This document shows, piece after piece, positions 25,397 to 32,842 of a stretch of 64,000 bases of DNA; the first letter of the stretch is position 1, and each line of letters begins with the position of its first letter. The DNA is taken from assembly GCA_965250215.1 (NCBI GenBank), contig CBDFNN010000004.1, forward strand, positions 620,001-684,000. The letters are read 5' to 3'. Origin of the DNA: CBDFNN01 sp965250215 (GTDB lineage: Bacteria > Bacteroidota > Rhodothermia > Rhodothermales > DATKEJ01). The notes beneath the pieces are model-generated. The model was not told where the DNA came from and made no database searches. It was given only the letters and a program-made list of their open reading frames with translations. Made by a program: the position numbers and the translations under genes.

Positions 25397-26275
25397 ATGT
25401 TGTTAAGCATGACAGGATATGGGCAGGGCTCCGCAGAAACAGAGGCCTTCTCTGTTGATGTTGAGATTAGATCCGTCAATAACAGGTTCTGTGAGGTCTC
25501 TGTCAGTCTTCCTCGAGATCTGAACCATTTAGAGCAAGGGCTTCGAAAAGAAGCAAAGAAAAAGTTACTTCGTGGCAAGATTAGCGTGCGAGTTACGACT
25601 GAGAAAAAGTCGGGTGGAAGAATTGCATTGAAGGTCGACGAGGAGGCGACAAAAGGATACGCCGAGGTACTTAGGAAACTGCACGAAGTTAGCGGATTTG
25701 ATCATGGTCCGTCCATCGGGCATCTGCTATCCTTTAATGATATTTTCGTGTCTGAGGACAAAGAAGACCCAGAACATTTGGCAGCAGCTGTAAAAGACGC
25801 TATGTCCAAGGCGATCGCCAACATCAGCTCCATGAGACGTGAGGAGGGCATAGCACTGGAGAAAGACTTAGAAGAAAGACTAGCTGGGATTGCAAAGGAA
25901 ATGGAGTTTGTAAAGTCTCGGGCTCCCGAAAGAGTTAGCGAGTTGGCCCAAAAACTGAAAGATCGTTTGTCCGAGATGATCGAGGAAGGCAAACTGGACG
26001 AGGATAGAATCGGTGTTGAAATCGCCATTCTTGCGGATAAGCTGGATGTCAATGAGGAAGTTGTTCGTTTGGACTCTCATATGGATATGTTCAGCAAGGC
26101 CATCGGAGGAAAAGAAACTGAAATAGGTCGAAAGATGAACTTCGTAGTTCAGGAAATGAATCGTGAAATCAACACGATCGGATCAAAGGCTAACGATGCC
26201 GACATCGCCCACTCCGCTGTGAAAATGAAAGAAGAGCTGGAGAAGATTCGAGAGCAAGTCGCCAACGTCTTATAG
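25397..26275 (+). CDS. yicC: YicC family endoribonuclease-like protein
   Basis: A 292-residue YicC/YloC homologue. The N-terminal signature is MLLSMTGYGQGSA, followed by VEIRSVNNRFCEVSVSLPR. The C-terminal block is FVVQEMNREINTIGSKANDA, both strongly conserved. E. coli YicC has been reported to take part in RNA decay, and the family is often treated as an endoribonuclease. It is followed 19 bp later by gmk, a conserved neighbour in many genomes, so yicC-gmk-rpoZ is likely one operon. Confidence 0.94.
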   Translation: MLLSMTGYGQGSAETEAFSVDVEIRSVNNRFCEVSVSLPRDLNHLEQGLRKEAKKKLLRGKISVRVTTEKKSGGRIALKVDEEATKGYAEVLRKLHEVSGFDHGPSIGHLLSFNDIFVSEDKEDPEHLAAAVKDAMSKAIANISSMRREEGIALEKDLEERLAGIAKEMEFVKSRAPERVSELAQKLKDRLSEMIEEGKLDEDRIGVEIAILADKLDVNEEVVRLDSHMDMFSKAIGGKETEIGRKMNFVVQEMNREINTIGSKANDADIAHSAVKMKEELEKIREQVANVL

Positions 26276-26294
26276 TAGATCGACGAAATTGAAG

Positions 26295-27032
26295 ATGCCA
26301 GATCAATCAAATAAAAACGAGAAACGAGAATCGAGCGACCAGACAAGGCCTAGGGCCAAATTCCCTCGGAGAACTAAACACGGAGAACCGAACACTGATT
26401 CCGGAACACGGAACACGGAACACGGAACACGCTCTCTTCGAATTGTCGTTTTCACCTCCCCATCTGGTGCAGGCAAAACAACCATCGCAAAGGCCGTTCT
26501 AGCCGAGTTTGAACAATTAAGATTTTCGGTTTCCGCCACCACCCGCTCAAGCCGACCGGGAGAGAAAGATGGTGAGCATTACTACTTTCTTTCGCCATTC
26601 GACTTTCAGAAGAAAATCCGCGAAGACGAGTTTTTAGAGTATGAAGAAGTCTACCCAGGTCTGTGGTATGGGACTCTTATGTCGGAAGTCGAGAGACTCG
26701 GGTTGAAAGGTGGTGTTTTATTAGACATCGATGTCAATGGAGCAGGCAGAGTCAAGGCGGAATATGCTGATGATGTCTGTGTGATTTTCATCAGCCCACC
26801 GTCAAGGGATATTTTGCGGCAGAGATTGCTTGCACGAGGTACAGAATCCGAAGAAGAACTCCAAAAGCGATTGGCACGCATGGAGTTTGAAATGCAATTA
26901 TCAGAAAAATTCGATCACAATGTCCTAAATGACGATTTAGAGATCGCAATTCACGAAACAAAAGGCATTGTAAGGGAGTTTTTACACGCTCCGAAAAAAT
27001 CAAAGGAAAACCCAGTCGAACATGGCGATTAA
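26295..27032 (+). CDS. gmk: Guanylate kinase with repeat-encoded N-terminal extension
   Basis: Guanylate kinase converts GMP to GDP. The core is complete: P-loop SPSGAGKTT, SATTRSSRPGEKDGEHYYF (GMP binding), EVYPGLWYGT and LLDIDVNGAGRVKA. Before the core there are about 48 extra residues. Codons for the GTRNTEHGTR part come from a four-unit CGGAACA array at 26402-26431. No NTG start exists between the array and the P-loop, so translation must cross it; I use the ATG at 26295 (a TTG at 26289 also fits). The usual protein starts about five residues before the P-loop strand, so the extension is abnormal. The stop overlaps rpoZ by 11 bp. Confidence 0.94.
   Translation: MPDQSNKNEKRESSDQTRPRAKFPRRTKHGEPNTDSGTRNTEHGTRSLRIVVFTSPSGAGKTTIAKAVLAEFEQLRFSVSATTRSSRPGEKDGEHYYFLSPFDFQKKIREDEFLEYEEVYPGLWYGTLMSEVERLGLKGGVLLDIDVNGAGRVKAEYADDVCVIFISPPSRDILRQRLLARGTESEEELQKRLARMEFEMQLSEKFDHNVLNDDLEIAIHETKGIVREFLHAPKKSKENPVEHGD
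26402..26431. repeat. CGGAACA heptamer array inside gmk
   Basis: Four perfect CGGAACA units plus CG. The 7-bp period rotates the reading frame, giving GTRNTEHGTR in the gmk frame. Two units of the same heptamer occur at 39058-39072 and a degenerate pair at 19386-19405. Confidence 0.93.
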
Positions 27033-27333
27033 GACCGTAGATACAGATTTACTAGCGAAGCAAACAGGCAACTTGTACAAGTCTGTTGCTATCATTTCAA
27101 AGCGAGCACGCCAAATCTCCAGCAATATTAAAGCTGAGCTCGACGAGAAACTCCAGTATTTCGAAGGTTTCGAAAACGAACTCGACGATGCACGTCTTAG
27201 TGATGAGCAAGCACGTATCTCAATTGAGTACGAGAAGCGAATGAAGCCGCAAGAGCAGTCAATCGACGAGATGTTTGGTCACGAAGTATACTATCGAGAT
27301 CAAGAGGCGAACACGAATCCATTTGGATTTTAG
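27022..27333 (+). CDS. rpoZ: RNA polymerase omega subunit (RpoZ-like)
   Basis: A 103-residue omega subunit of the Bacteroidota kind. MAIKTVDTDLLAKQTGNLYK then SVAIISKRARQIS are the recognisable blocks; omega helps assemble the beta' subunit. The tail (FGHEVYYRDQEANTNPF) is lineage-specific. It starts inside the gmk 3' end (11-bp overlap), so its translation is coupled to gmk. Confidence 0.88.
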   Translation: MAIKTVDTDLLAKQTGNLYKSVAIISKRARQISSNIKAELDEKLQYFEGFENELDDARLSDEQARISIEYEKRMKPQEQSIDEMFGHEVYYRDQEANTNPFGF

Positions 27334-27436
27334 TTCGAAAGGTTTGGCAAAAGATCACTTTGATCTCTTGCTAGAGCCTCCCCAAGTCTGTGATATATTC
27401 GACACTTGTCGAGTTATCTTCGGCTTGTCGAAACAG

Positions 27437-27552
27437 ATCTTGATCTCTAGACATCTAGCATCAAAATTCCAGCATCTAGATTCAAGTGTCTAGTATCCAG
27501 CAGAATCAAGTATCTAGAATCCACTATCCAGAGTCCAGCATCCAGCACACCG
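27437..27552. repeat. TCTAG / ATCCAG word repeat
   Basis: Most of the rpoZ-coaBC gap repeats words of the kind CATCTAG, GTCTAGTATCCAGCA, TATCTAGAATCC and TCCAGCATCCAGCA. A shorter form (TCTAGATTCTAGATACTAG) lies in the secE-nusG gap near 54612. Confidence 0.75.
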
Positions 27553-27569
27553 ACTCCAAATCGCCCGAC

Positions 27570-28763
27570 ATGAAAGGTCGCAAGATCTTACTCGGAGTTT
27601 GTGGAGGAATTGCAGCCTACAAAACCCCCGAGATAGTCCGCCTTTTCAAAAAGGCCGGAGCCGATGTTCAGGTCGTCATGTCTCCAGAGGCTCATCGATT
27701 TGTCACTCCGCTTACGCTTGGGACAGTATCACAAAACGAGATCTTGGATCAGGTTTTTCCCGAAAATAGCGAAGGCTCGTGGACAGAGCACATACATCTC
27801 GCTATCGAGTCTGACCTCATGGTCGTGGCTCCTGCCACCGCTAATACTCTTTCGAAGCTTGCGGAAGGACGATGTGACTCTATGCTCACTGCTGTCGCGC
27901 TAGCTGCCCGAATGCCGGTCCTTCTTTGTCCAAGCATGGACCATGATATGTACGTCAATCCGGCGACTCAACGAAATCTCGCGACCTTAGATCAAGATGG
28001 ATATCTCATCTTGGATCCGGCTGATGGCGAGTTGGCAAGTGGCCTAATCGGTAAAGGAAGACTTCCCGAACCAATCGAGATATTTACAAAGGCAAATGAG
28101 GTCTTGAGTGGAGCATCTCTGAAAAGACCCCTAGCAGGCAAAAGCGTTTTGGTATCGGCTGGACCCACCAGAGAGGCCATTGATCCTGTCCGATACATTT
28201 CAAATAGATCAACGGGTACGATGGGGTTTGAGCTCGCTCGCCGAGCTGCCGATTTGGGTGCTAAAGTTACTCTCGTCGCAGGGCCCAATGAGCTGAGGAC
28301 TCCAAGAAATGTTGAGCGAATCGATGTGGAGTCAGCACACGAAATGAAGCAGGCCATTATGGCTATTGATAAACCCGATTTTGTTGTAATGGCCGCTGCC
28401 GTTGCCGATTTCACACCAAGTCACCAGGCAGATCAGAAGATCAACAAGAGGGACGAGGAGATGTCGATTTCCTTGAAGTCAACAGTCGATATATTGTCAG
28501 GCCTAGGTGCAAACAAGCCCGATGGCCAGATCCTCATTGGATTTGCTATGGAAACTCAACAGGGTCTCGATCGAGCAAAAGCGAAGTTGGAAAAGAAGAA
28601 TCTCGACTGGATCGCTCTCAACAATCTGCACGAAAAGGGAGCGGGCTTTGGTAAAGGTACCAACAAAATCACCCTGCTATCAAGCAAAGGGGATCAGATT
28701 GAAATCCCTGTTTTACCAAAAAGACTCGTCGCAAAAGCCATCTGGAAAGCCGTTCTGGCTTAG
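27570..28763 (+). CDS. coaBC: Phosphopantothenoylcysteine decarboxylase / synthase
   Basis: A bifunctional coenzyme A enzyme. The N-terminal CoaC flavoprotein half has GVCGGIAAYKTPEIVR, VVAPATANTLSKLAEG and PSMDHDMYVNPATQ. The CoaB half (from about residue 190) has VLVSAGPTREAIDPVRYISN, AAAVADFTP and GFAMET. I start at the ATG at 27570 (397 residues, MKGRKILLGVCGG), the usual beginning. The frame opens at 27486, but those 28 codons are repeat words (SSIQQNQVSRIHYPESSIQH) and probably untranslated. It follows rpoZ, a common order in Bacteroidota. Confidence 0.96.
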   Translation: MKGRKILLGVCGGIAAYKTPEIVRLFKKAGADVQVVMSPEAHRFVTPLTLGTVSQNEILDQVFPENSEGSWTEHIHLAIESDLMVVAPATANTLSKLAEGRCDSMLTAVALAARMPVLLCPSMDHDMYVNPATQRNLATLDQDGYLILDPADGELASGLIGKGRLPEPIEIFTKANEVLSGASLKRPLAGKSVLVSAGPTREAIDPVRYISNRSTGTMGFELARRAADLGAKVTLVAGPNELRTPRNVERIDVESAHEMKQAIMAIDKPDFVVMAAAVADFTPSHQADQKINKRDEEMSISLKSTVDILSGLGANKPDGQILIGFAMETQQGLDRAKAKLEKKNLDWIALNNLHEKGAGFGKGTNKITLLSSKGDQIEIPVLPKRLVAKAIWKAVLA

Positions 28764-28868
28764 TTCTTAGCACGTTATCGTGACTAATTTTGTGGGTAAG
28801 TTAGGGAAAAGTCGAGCTAATACAGGCTCGTTTTCGGACTATCTTAGAAAGCCGAAACTGTCCCCAAA

Positions 28869-29771
28869 GTGAATACACTACAAGAAAAGCTTGAATCATT
28901 CCTGGAATACCAGATCCAGCTGGAAGGCCCTGAGCTTATTCTAGGGGAAGTGCAGAGTGTCGAGTCTCGAGTTTCGAGTTTAGAAACAGGAGTATTGCTG
29001 AGCGAAAAAGTCGCGACTGTGGGCCAGCCTGCACTATCGAGTACAATGCAGGAAGAAGGCAATAGTGGAATGGCAGAACCCAGCCCCTCATTACTCAATA
29101 CCCAAAACCTATTGTCTCCATACGACGCCTTTCACGCCTTAATTCCTGAAAGCTCTCCGATCTTCAACATGAAAACACTCGACGAGTTGGTTGAGCACAT
29201 CAAAACCACGGAGTTAATCGAGCTAGATAAATCGAGAATCAAGGCCGTCCCAGGAGTGGGCGACCCTCATGCCGATTTAATGGTTATCGGTGAGGCCCCA
29301 GGAGCAGAAGAGGACAAAATTGGTGAGCCCTTTGTCGGGCGGGCAGGTAAGCTCCTAACGAAAATTCTTCAGGCCATCGGATTTGAGAGAGAGGATGTCT
29401 ACATAACAAATATTCTCAAGAGCCGACCTACAAACAATAGAGATCCGCTGCCCGAGGAAAAGGAGCAACACATTCCTTTCCTTTGGAAGCAAATCGCACT
29501 CATTCAGCCAAAGATCATTCTATGTGCAGGCAAAGTTTCTGGAACGACGCTATTGAATAGGCCCAAGTCTTCATTGAAGGAACTGCGATCAGAGGGATAT
29601 CAGGATTTGCATGGACTGCCGGTCAAGGTAACCTATCATCCTGCGGCATTGTTGAGAAATCCGAACTGGAAAAAGCCGACTTGGGAAGATGTCCAAGACT
29701 TGAGACGTAAATATGATGAACTCGGTGGCAAACCCAGCTCTCTCGAACCGCAAATAACAAACAACACTTAA
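28869..29771 (+). CDS. Family-4-like uracil-DNA glycosylase lacking Fe-S cysteines
   Basis: The C-terminal 200 residues match thermophile-type family 4 uracil-DNA glycosylases, which excise uracil from DNA. Motifs are GEAPGAEEDKIGEPFVGRAG, NRDPLPEEKE and the late YHPAALLRNP. The four cysteines that bind the 4Fe-4S cluster in this family are missing: the CxxC before the first motif is KTTELIELDKSR, NILKCRP is NILKSRP, and the Cys before PYL/PFL is replaced (EQHIPFL). The first 110 residues are a weak, partly repeat-encoded region (QSVESRVSSLETG). The start is a GTG at 28869. Fold assignment is good; activity without the cluster is uncertain. Confidence 0.85.
   Translation: MNTLQEKLESFLEYQIQLEGPELILGEVQSVESRVSSLETGVLLSEKVATVGQPALSSTMQEEGNSGMAEPSPSLLNTQNLLSPYDAFHALIPESSPIFNMKTLDELVEHIKTTELIELDKSRIKAVPGVGDPHADLMVIGEAPGAEEDKIGEPFVGRAGKLLTKILQAIGFEREDVYITNILKSRPTNNRDPLPEEKEQHIPFLWKQIALIQPKIILCAGKVSGTTLLNRPKSSLKELRSEGYQDLHGLPVKVTYHPAALLRNPNWKKPTWEDVQDLRRKYDELGGKPSSLEPQITNNT
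28954..29112. repeat. Word repeats inside the glycosylase N-terminal region
   Basis: Two stretches within the coding region resemble the intergenic words: GTGTCGAGTCTCGAGTTTCG (from about 28958) and CCCAGCCCCTCATTACTC (from about 29079). They encode low-complexity parts of the poorly conserved N-terminal segment. Confidence 0.55.
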
Positions 29772-29836
29772 GAACAAGATTCCGATGCTAGCGATTAGTA
29801 CTAAGAGAACGGAATCACGCATCCATTGTCGAGCTA

Positions 29837-31396
29837 ATGAGCGAAGATAAATTTAATCCAAGACCAGTGAATTTAGGAGACGGCGGAGGCGATTACCCTT
29901 TGGAGAAATTCACCAAGAGAAGAAATGTGCCGGCCATTTCGGCCCACGCTATTCATGAGCGTGCTGGTCGAATTCCACCCAAAGCAACGGAAGCCGAGAG
30001 AGCTGTTCTTGGCTCCATGATGTTGGAAAAAGAAGCCGTTCCGCAAGCGATCGAGGTTCTTAGGGATGAGTCGTTTTACGAAATCAAGCACCAGCATGTA
30101 TTTGGAGCTATTTCCCACCTCTTTGAAAATGGCAATCCCGTCGATCTTATCTCTGTCACCGAGGAATTAAGAAGGAGAGAGAAGCTTGAGAGTGTTGGCG
30201 GTACCTATTATCTCACGGAGCTTACAGAGTGCGTTGCATCTGCGGCCAACGTGGCTTGGCATTCGCGGATCGTTTCCGAGAAGTTCTTACTTCGAAAAAT
30301 GATTGAGACCATGACAACGCTTGTAGGCGAGGCTTACGAGCCGTCTACGGATGCCTTCAATCTGCTCGACATGGTCGAGAGAGATATATTTAGTATCACC
30401 CAGAATCAGCTTAGCAATAAGTCTCAGAAGATGGGCGATGTTCTGATGGAGACGCTTAAAAAGCTTGAAGCTATTCATGGACAGGCCGGCGGAGTCACCG
30501 GTATTTCGAGTGGATTTACTAAGATGGACGACATGACGGGAGGGTGGCAAAACTCCGATCTGATCATAATTGCAGCACGTCCATCGATGGGAAAGACAGC
30601 CTTCGCTTTGTCGATTTGTAGAAATGCGGCATTAGACCGTGAGAAGCCAACGCCCGTAGCCATCTTCTCTCTTGAGATGAGCGCAGACCAGTTGGCACAG
30701 CGACTTCTTACCGCAGAGGCCAGAGTGGATGCTCAGTCTGCTAGGACTGGTAGACTTAGTGACGACGACTGGCCCAAGTTGGCGAGAGCCGCCGGTCGCC
30801 TAAATGAAGCTCCGATCTACATCGATGATAGTCCCGCCCTGACCGGCCTCGAGCTTCGAGCCAAGTGCAGAAGACTCAAATCGGAATTTGATATCGGAAT
30901 GGTCATCGTGGATTATATGCAGCTAATGCAAGGATCCAAGAGCCAACAAAGTAATCGTGAGCAAGAGATTGCGGCAATTTCTCGTGGTCTTAAGGCCCTA
31001 GCAAAAGAATTGAATATCCCGGTTATCTCTCTCGCTCAGTTGAGTAGAGCTGTGGAGACCAGAGGGGGAGACAAGAGACCAATGTTGTCTGATCTTCGCG
31101 AGTCTGGATCGATCGAGCAGGATGCCGATGTTGTGCTTTTCATTTACCGAGCCGAGCGATACGGCATTCACCAAGATGAAGACGGTAACTCCACAGAGGG
31201 CATGGCCGAGATAATTATTGGAAAGCAGAGGAACGGACCCATCGGTACGGTAAATCTGTCCTTCGTCAATCGTTACGCTAGGTTTGAAAACCTAACAACT
31301 TATTACAATCCCGATACTTCATTGCCGCTCGCTGAGGAATCAGGCTTCGATATGTCGGCGCCGTTGCCACCAGGGGGACCTGGGGATCCGTTTTAG
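29837..31396 (+). CDS. dnaB: Replicative DNA helicase DnaB
   Basis: A 519-residue hexameric helicase. The N-terminal domain begins at PPKATEAERAVLGSMMLEKEA. The RecA-like domain has Walker A AARPSMGKTAFAL, IFSLEMSADQLAQRLL, Walker B MVIVDYMQLM, and SRGLKALAKELNIPVISLAQ with LSRAVETR after it. The tail GMAEIIIGKQRNGPIGTV is typical. Length is slightly above average because of a short N-terminal arm. No intein is present. Start ATG at 29837, 65 bp after the glycosylase gene. Confidence 0.98.
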   Translation: MSEDKFNPRPVNLGDGGGDYPLEKFTKRRNVPAISAHAIHERAGRIPPKATEAERAVLGSMMLEKEAVPQAIEVLRDESFYEIKHQHVFGAISHLFENGNPVDLISVTEELRRREKLESVGGTYYLTELTECVASAANVAWHSRIVSEKFLLRKMIETMTTLVGEAYEPSTDAFNLLDMVERDIFSITQNQLSNKSQKMGDVLMETLKKLEAIHGQAGGVTGISSGFTKMDDMTGGWQNSDLIIIAARPSMGKTAFALSICRNAALDREKPTPVAIFSLEMSADQLAQRLLTAEARVDAQSARTGRLSDDDWPKLARAAGRLNEAPIYIDDSPALTGLELRAKCRRLKSEFDIGMVIVDYMQLMQGSKSQQSNREQEIAAISRGLKALAKELNIPVISLAQLSRAVETRGGDKRPMLSDLRESGSIEQDADVVLFIYRAERYGIHQDEDGNSTEGMAEIIIGKQRNGPIGTVNLSFVNRYARFENLTTYYNPDTSLPLAEESGFDMSAPLPPGGPGDPF

Positions 31397-31450
31397 GGGA
31401 GTTTAGGGTGATGGGTTGAGAGTTGTGAGTGAGTTTCGCGTCTAGTGTTT
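31397..31450. repeat. GGGTGATGGGTTGAG word repeat after dnaB
   Basis: Directly after the dnaB stop lies GGGTGATGGGTTGAGAGTTG followed by TGAGTGAGTTTCG. Related strings occur at 42376 and in the inverted repeat at 62862-63030. Confidence 0.65.
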
Positions 31451-31556
31451 TGAGAAGTCATTCATGTGGGGGCTTTCTGGTAGGATCAATAGATTCAAGG
31501 TGGGAGTTTTTTCATTCATATTGAATCTTAGATATTTCGCCGTCCTGGTTGTTAAT

Positions 31557-32066
31557 ATGCATCGTCATTTCAGCATTACCTTCCTTCTGCTCGGGATTCT
31601 CCTTATCTCCTGCACTGACGAAGTCATTCCTCAAAGGAGTTCTGAGTTCGGTCCTGAGATGCAGCAAATCGTTTTTGTCTGTGATCATGGAAGTGTGAGA
31701 AGTTTGATGAGCTCAATGATTTTCAACGAAATTGCTGAAGCACGAGGACTGAACTATACCTCCATATCGCGAGGTTTGACTCCAGACGAAAATGTACCGT
31801 CAATAATTGTAGATGCTTTCAAATCAGAAGGCAAAGATGTGTCGGCATACAAGCCTAAGCTTCTGTCCTCATCTGAAATTGCCAGTGCCACGCGAGTGAT
31901 TTCCATTGAGGCAGATCTGAGCGCCTACGGTGATGATGCACCTGTTGAGCAATGGAATGACGTACCATCTGCCAGCCTGGATTTCAAGGCTTCTCAAGAT
32001 GAAATGAGACAAAGGATTGAGTCGCTGATCGATGACTTGGCTAAGGCAAGCAATAAGCAGAACTAG
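31557..32066 (+). CDS. Lipoprotein with low-molecular-weight phosphatase-like domain
   Basis: I start at the ATG at 31557 (169 residues): MHRHFSITFLLLGILLISC is a lipoprotein signal peptide. The frame extends to 31464, but the upstream codons have no signal-like features. The mature part begins with IVFVCDHGSVRSLMSSMIF, where C-DHGSV-R is the CX5R phosphate loop of low-molecular-weight tyrosine phosphatases and ArsC-type arsenate reductases. The rest is short, and a later acid (DVPSASLDF) may supply the general acid. These enzymes are normally cytoplasmic, so a lipid-anchored form is unusual. It could be a periplasmic phosphatase or a non-catalytic binding protein. Confidence 0.72.
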   Translation: MHRHFSITFLLLGILLISCTDEVIPQRSSEFGPEMQQIVFVCDHGSVRSLMSSMIFNEIAEARGLNYTSISRGLTPDENVPSIIVDAFKSEGKDVSAYKPKLLSSSEIASATRVISIEADLSAYGDDAPVEQWNDVPSASLDFKASQDEMRQRIESLIDDLAKASNKQN

Positions 32067-32136
32067 TCCATATTTGAGCTTGCATGTTGAATTGTACATT
32101 CGTCTTGGTGGGGCTTCCTTTCTCGTTACTCGAATA

Positions 32137-32163
32137 ACAAAACTCAACACCTAATACTGACTG
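32137..32163. repeat. 27-bp direct repeat, copy 1
   Basis: A 27-bp sequence beginning ACAAAACTCAACACC and ending CTGACTG is repeated at 32338-32364 with one mismatch (26 of 27). The copies bracket a small ORF. Confidence 0.85.
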
Positions 32164-32182
32164 GAGTATCTACCCTTGCTAG

Positions 32183-32314
32183 ATGAAGACTGCCACATCC
32201 CCGAGACAGTTGACCTCTTCCCAGGCGAATGATGAAACTCTAGACTCGAAACTGAGTCGTTGGATCAAGCAAGTAACGAGGGGGAATGATCTAGAAGCTG
32301 CGATTGCTTACTGA
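32183..32314 (+). CDS. Small hypothetical ORF between 27-bp repeats
   Basis: An ATG at 32183 opens 43 codons ending in TGA at 32312-32314. The product ends SRWIKQVTRGNDLEAAIAY. It has no recognised domain, but the composition is protein-like and not repeat-like. It is bracketed by two near-identical 27-bp repeats and overlaps a possible TTG start of ydbS at 32304. It could be a real small protein, a gene remnant or chance. Confidence 0.25.
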   Translation: MKTATSPRQLTSSQANDETLDSKLSRWIKQVTRGNDLEAAIAY

Positions 32315-32337
32315 AGACTACGAACCCGACTCGGAAC

Positions 32338-32364
32338 ACAAAACTCAACACCTAAAACTGACTG
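32338..32364. repeat. 27-bp direct repeat, copy 2
   Basis: This is the second copy of the repeat at 32137-32163, differing at one position. Its last G is the first base of the GTG that I use as the ydbS start. Confidence 0.85.
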
Positions 32365-32837
32365 TGCGTTCGCTACACCCATCGATAAAGACGATCTGGA
32401 GACTCCAACTTTCACTTTGGACTCTTTTCATTTTCTTGGGAGTATTTTTTCTCTATGATCTCCCAGGCTGGTTTAGCGGAGCCCAGAGAACATTTCCAGC
32501 CTTCCGATTGAGCGGCGTAATTTTGGTCGGGGGAATGTTGTTTGCGATGATCTGGCCGGCGGTCAAGTACAAATATTTCAAATTCGAATTACTCGAAAAA
32601 GAACTCTACATCGAGCAGGGACCTTTTACCCGAGTAAAGACCATTGTCCCCCTTCGACGGGTTCAACATCTCGATGTCTCCCAGAACTTGTTGGAGCGAG
32701 AATTTGAGCTAGGAAAATTGATTGTCTACACCGCTGGTACACAAAATAATCGGGTGGAATTGCCCGGACTTGTCTTCGAAGAGGCTGAACATCTTCGAGA
32801 GACGGTCCGATCTTTCATCACCGAATCTGCCGTTTAA
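32364..32837 (+). CDS. bPH2-domain membrane protein YdbS-like
   Basis: A 157-residue protein with two N-terminal membrane helices (LSLWTLFIFLGVFFLYDL and LSGVILVGGMLFAMIWPAV) and one bacterial PH-like domain (bPH2, formerly DUF304). The recognisable strands are LYIEQGPFTRVKTIVPLRRV, QHLDVSQNLLEREFELGKL and IVYTAGTQNNRVELPGL. I start at the GTG at 32364, which gives the family's usual length (about 159). The frame is open from a TTG at 32304, but those codons are repeat words. It is followed 5 bp later by the YdbT partner; the pair is conserved in many bacteria with no firm function. Confidence 0.82.
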   Translation: MRSLHPSIKTIWRLQLSLWTLFIFLGVFFLYDLPGWFSGAQRTFPAFRLSGVILVGGMLFAMIWPAVKYKYFKFELLEKELYIEQGPFTRVKTIVPLRRVQHLDVSQNLLEREFELGKLIVYTAGTQNNRVELPGLVFEEAEHLRETVRSFITESAV

Positions 32838-32842
32838 TCTCC

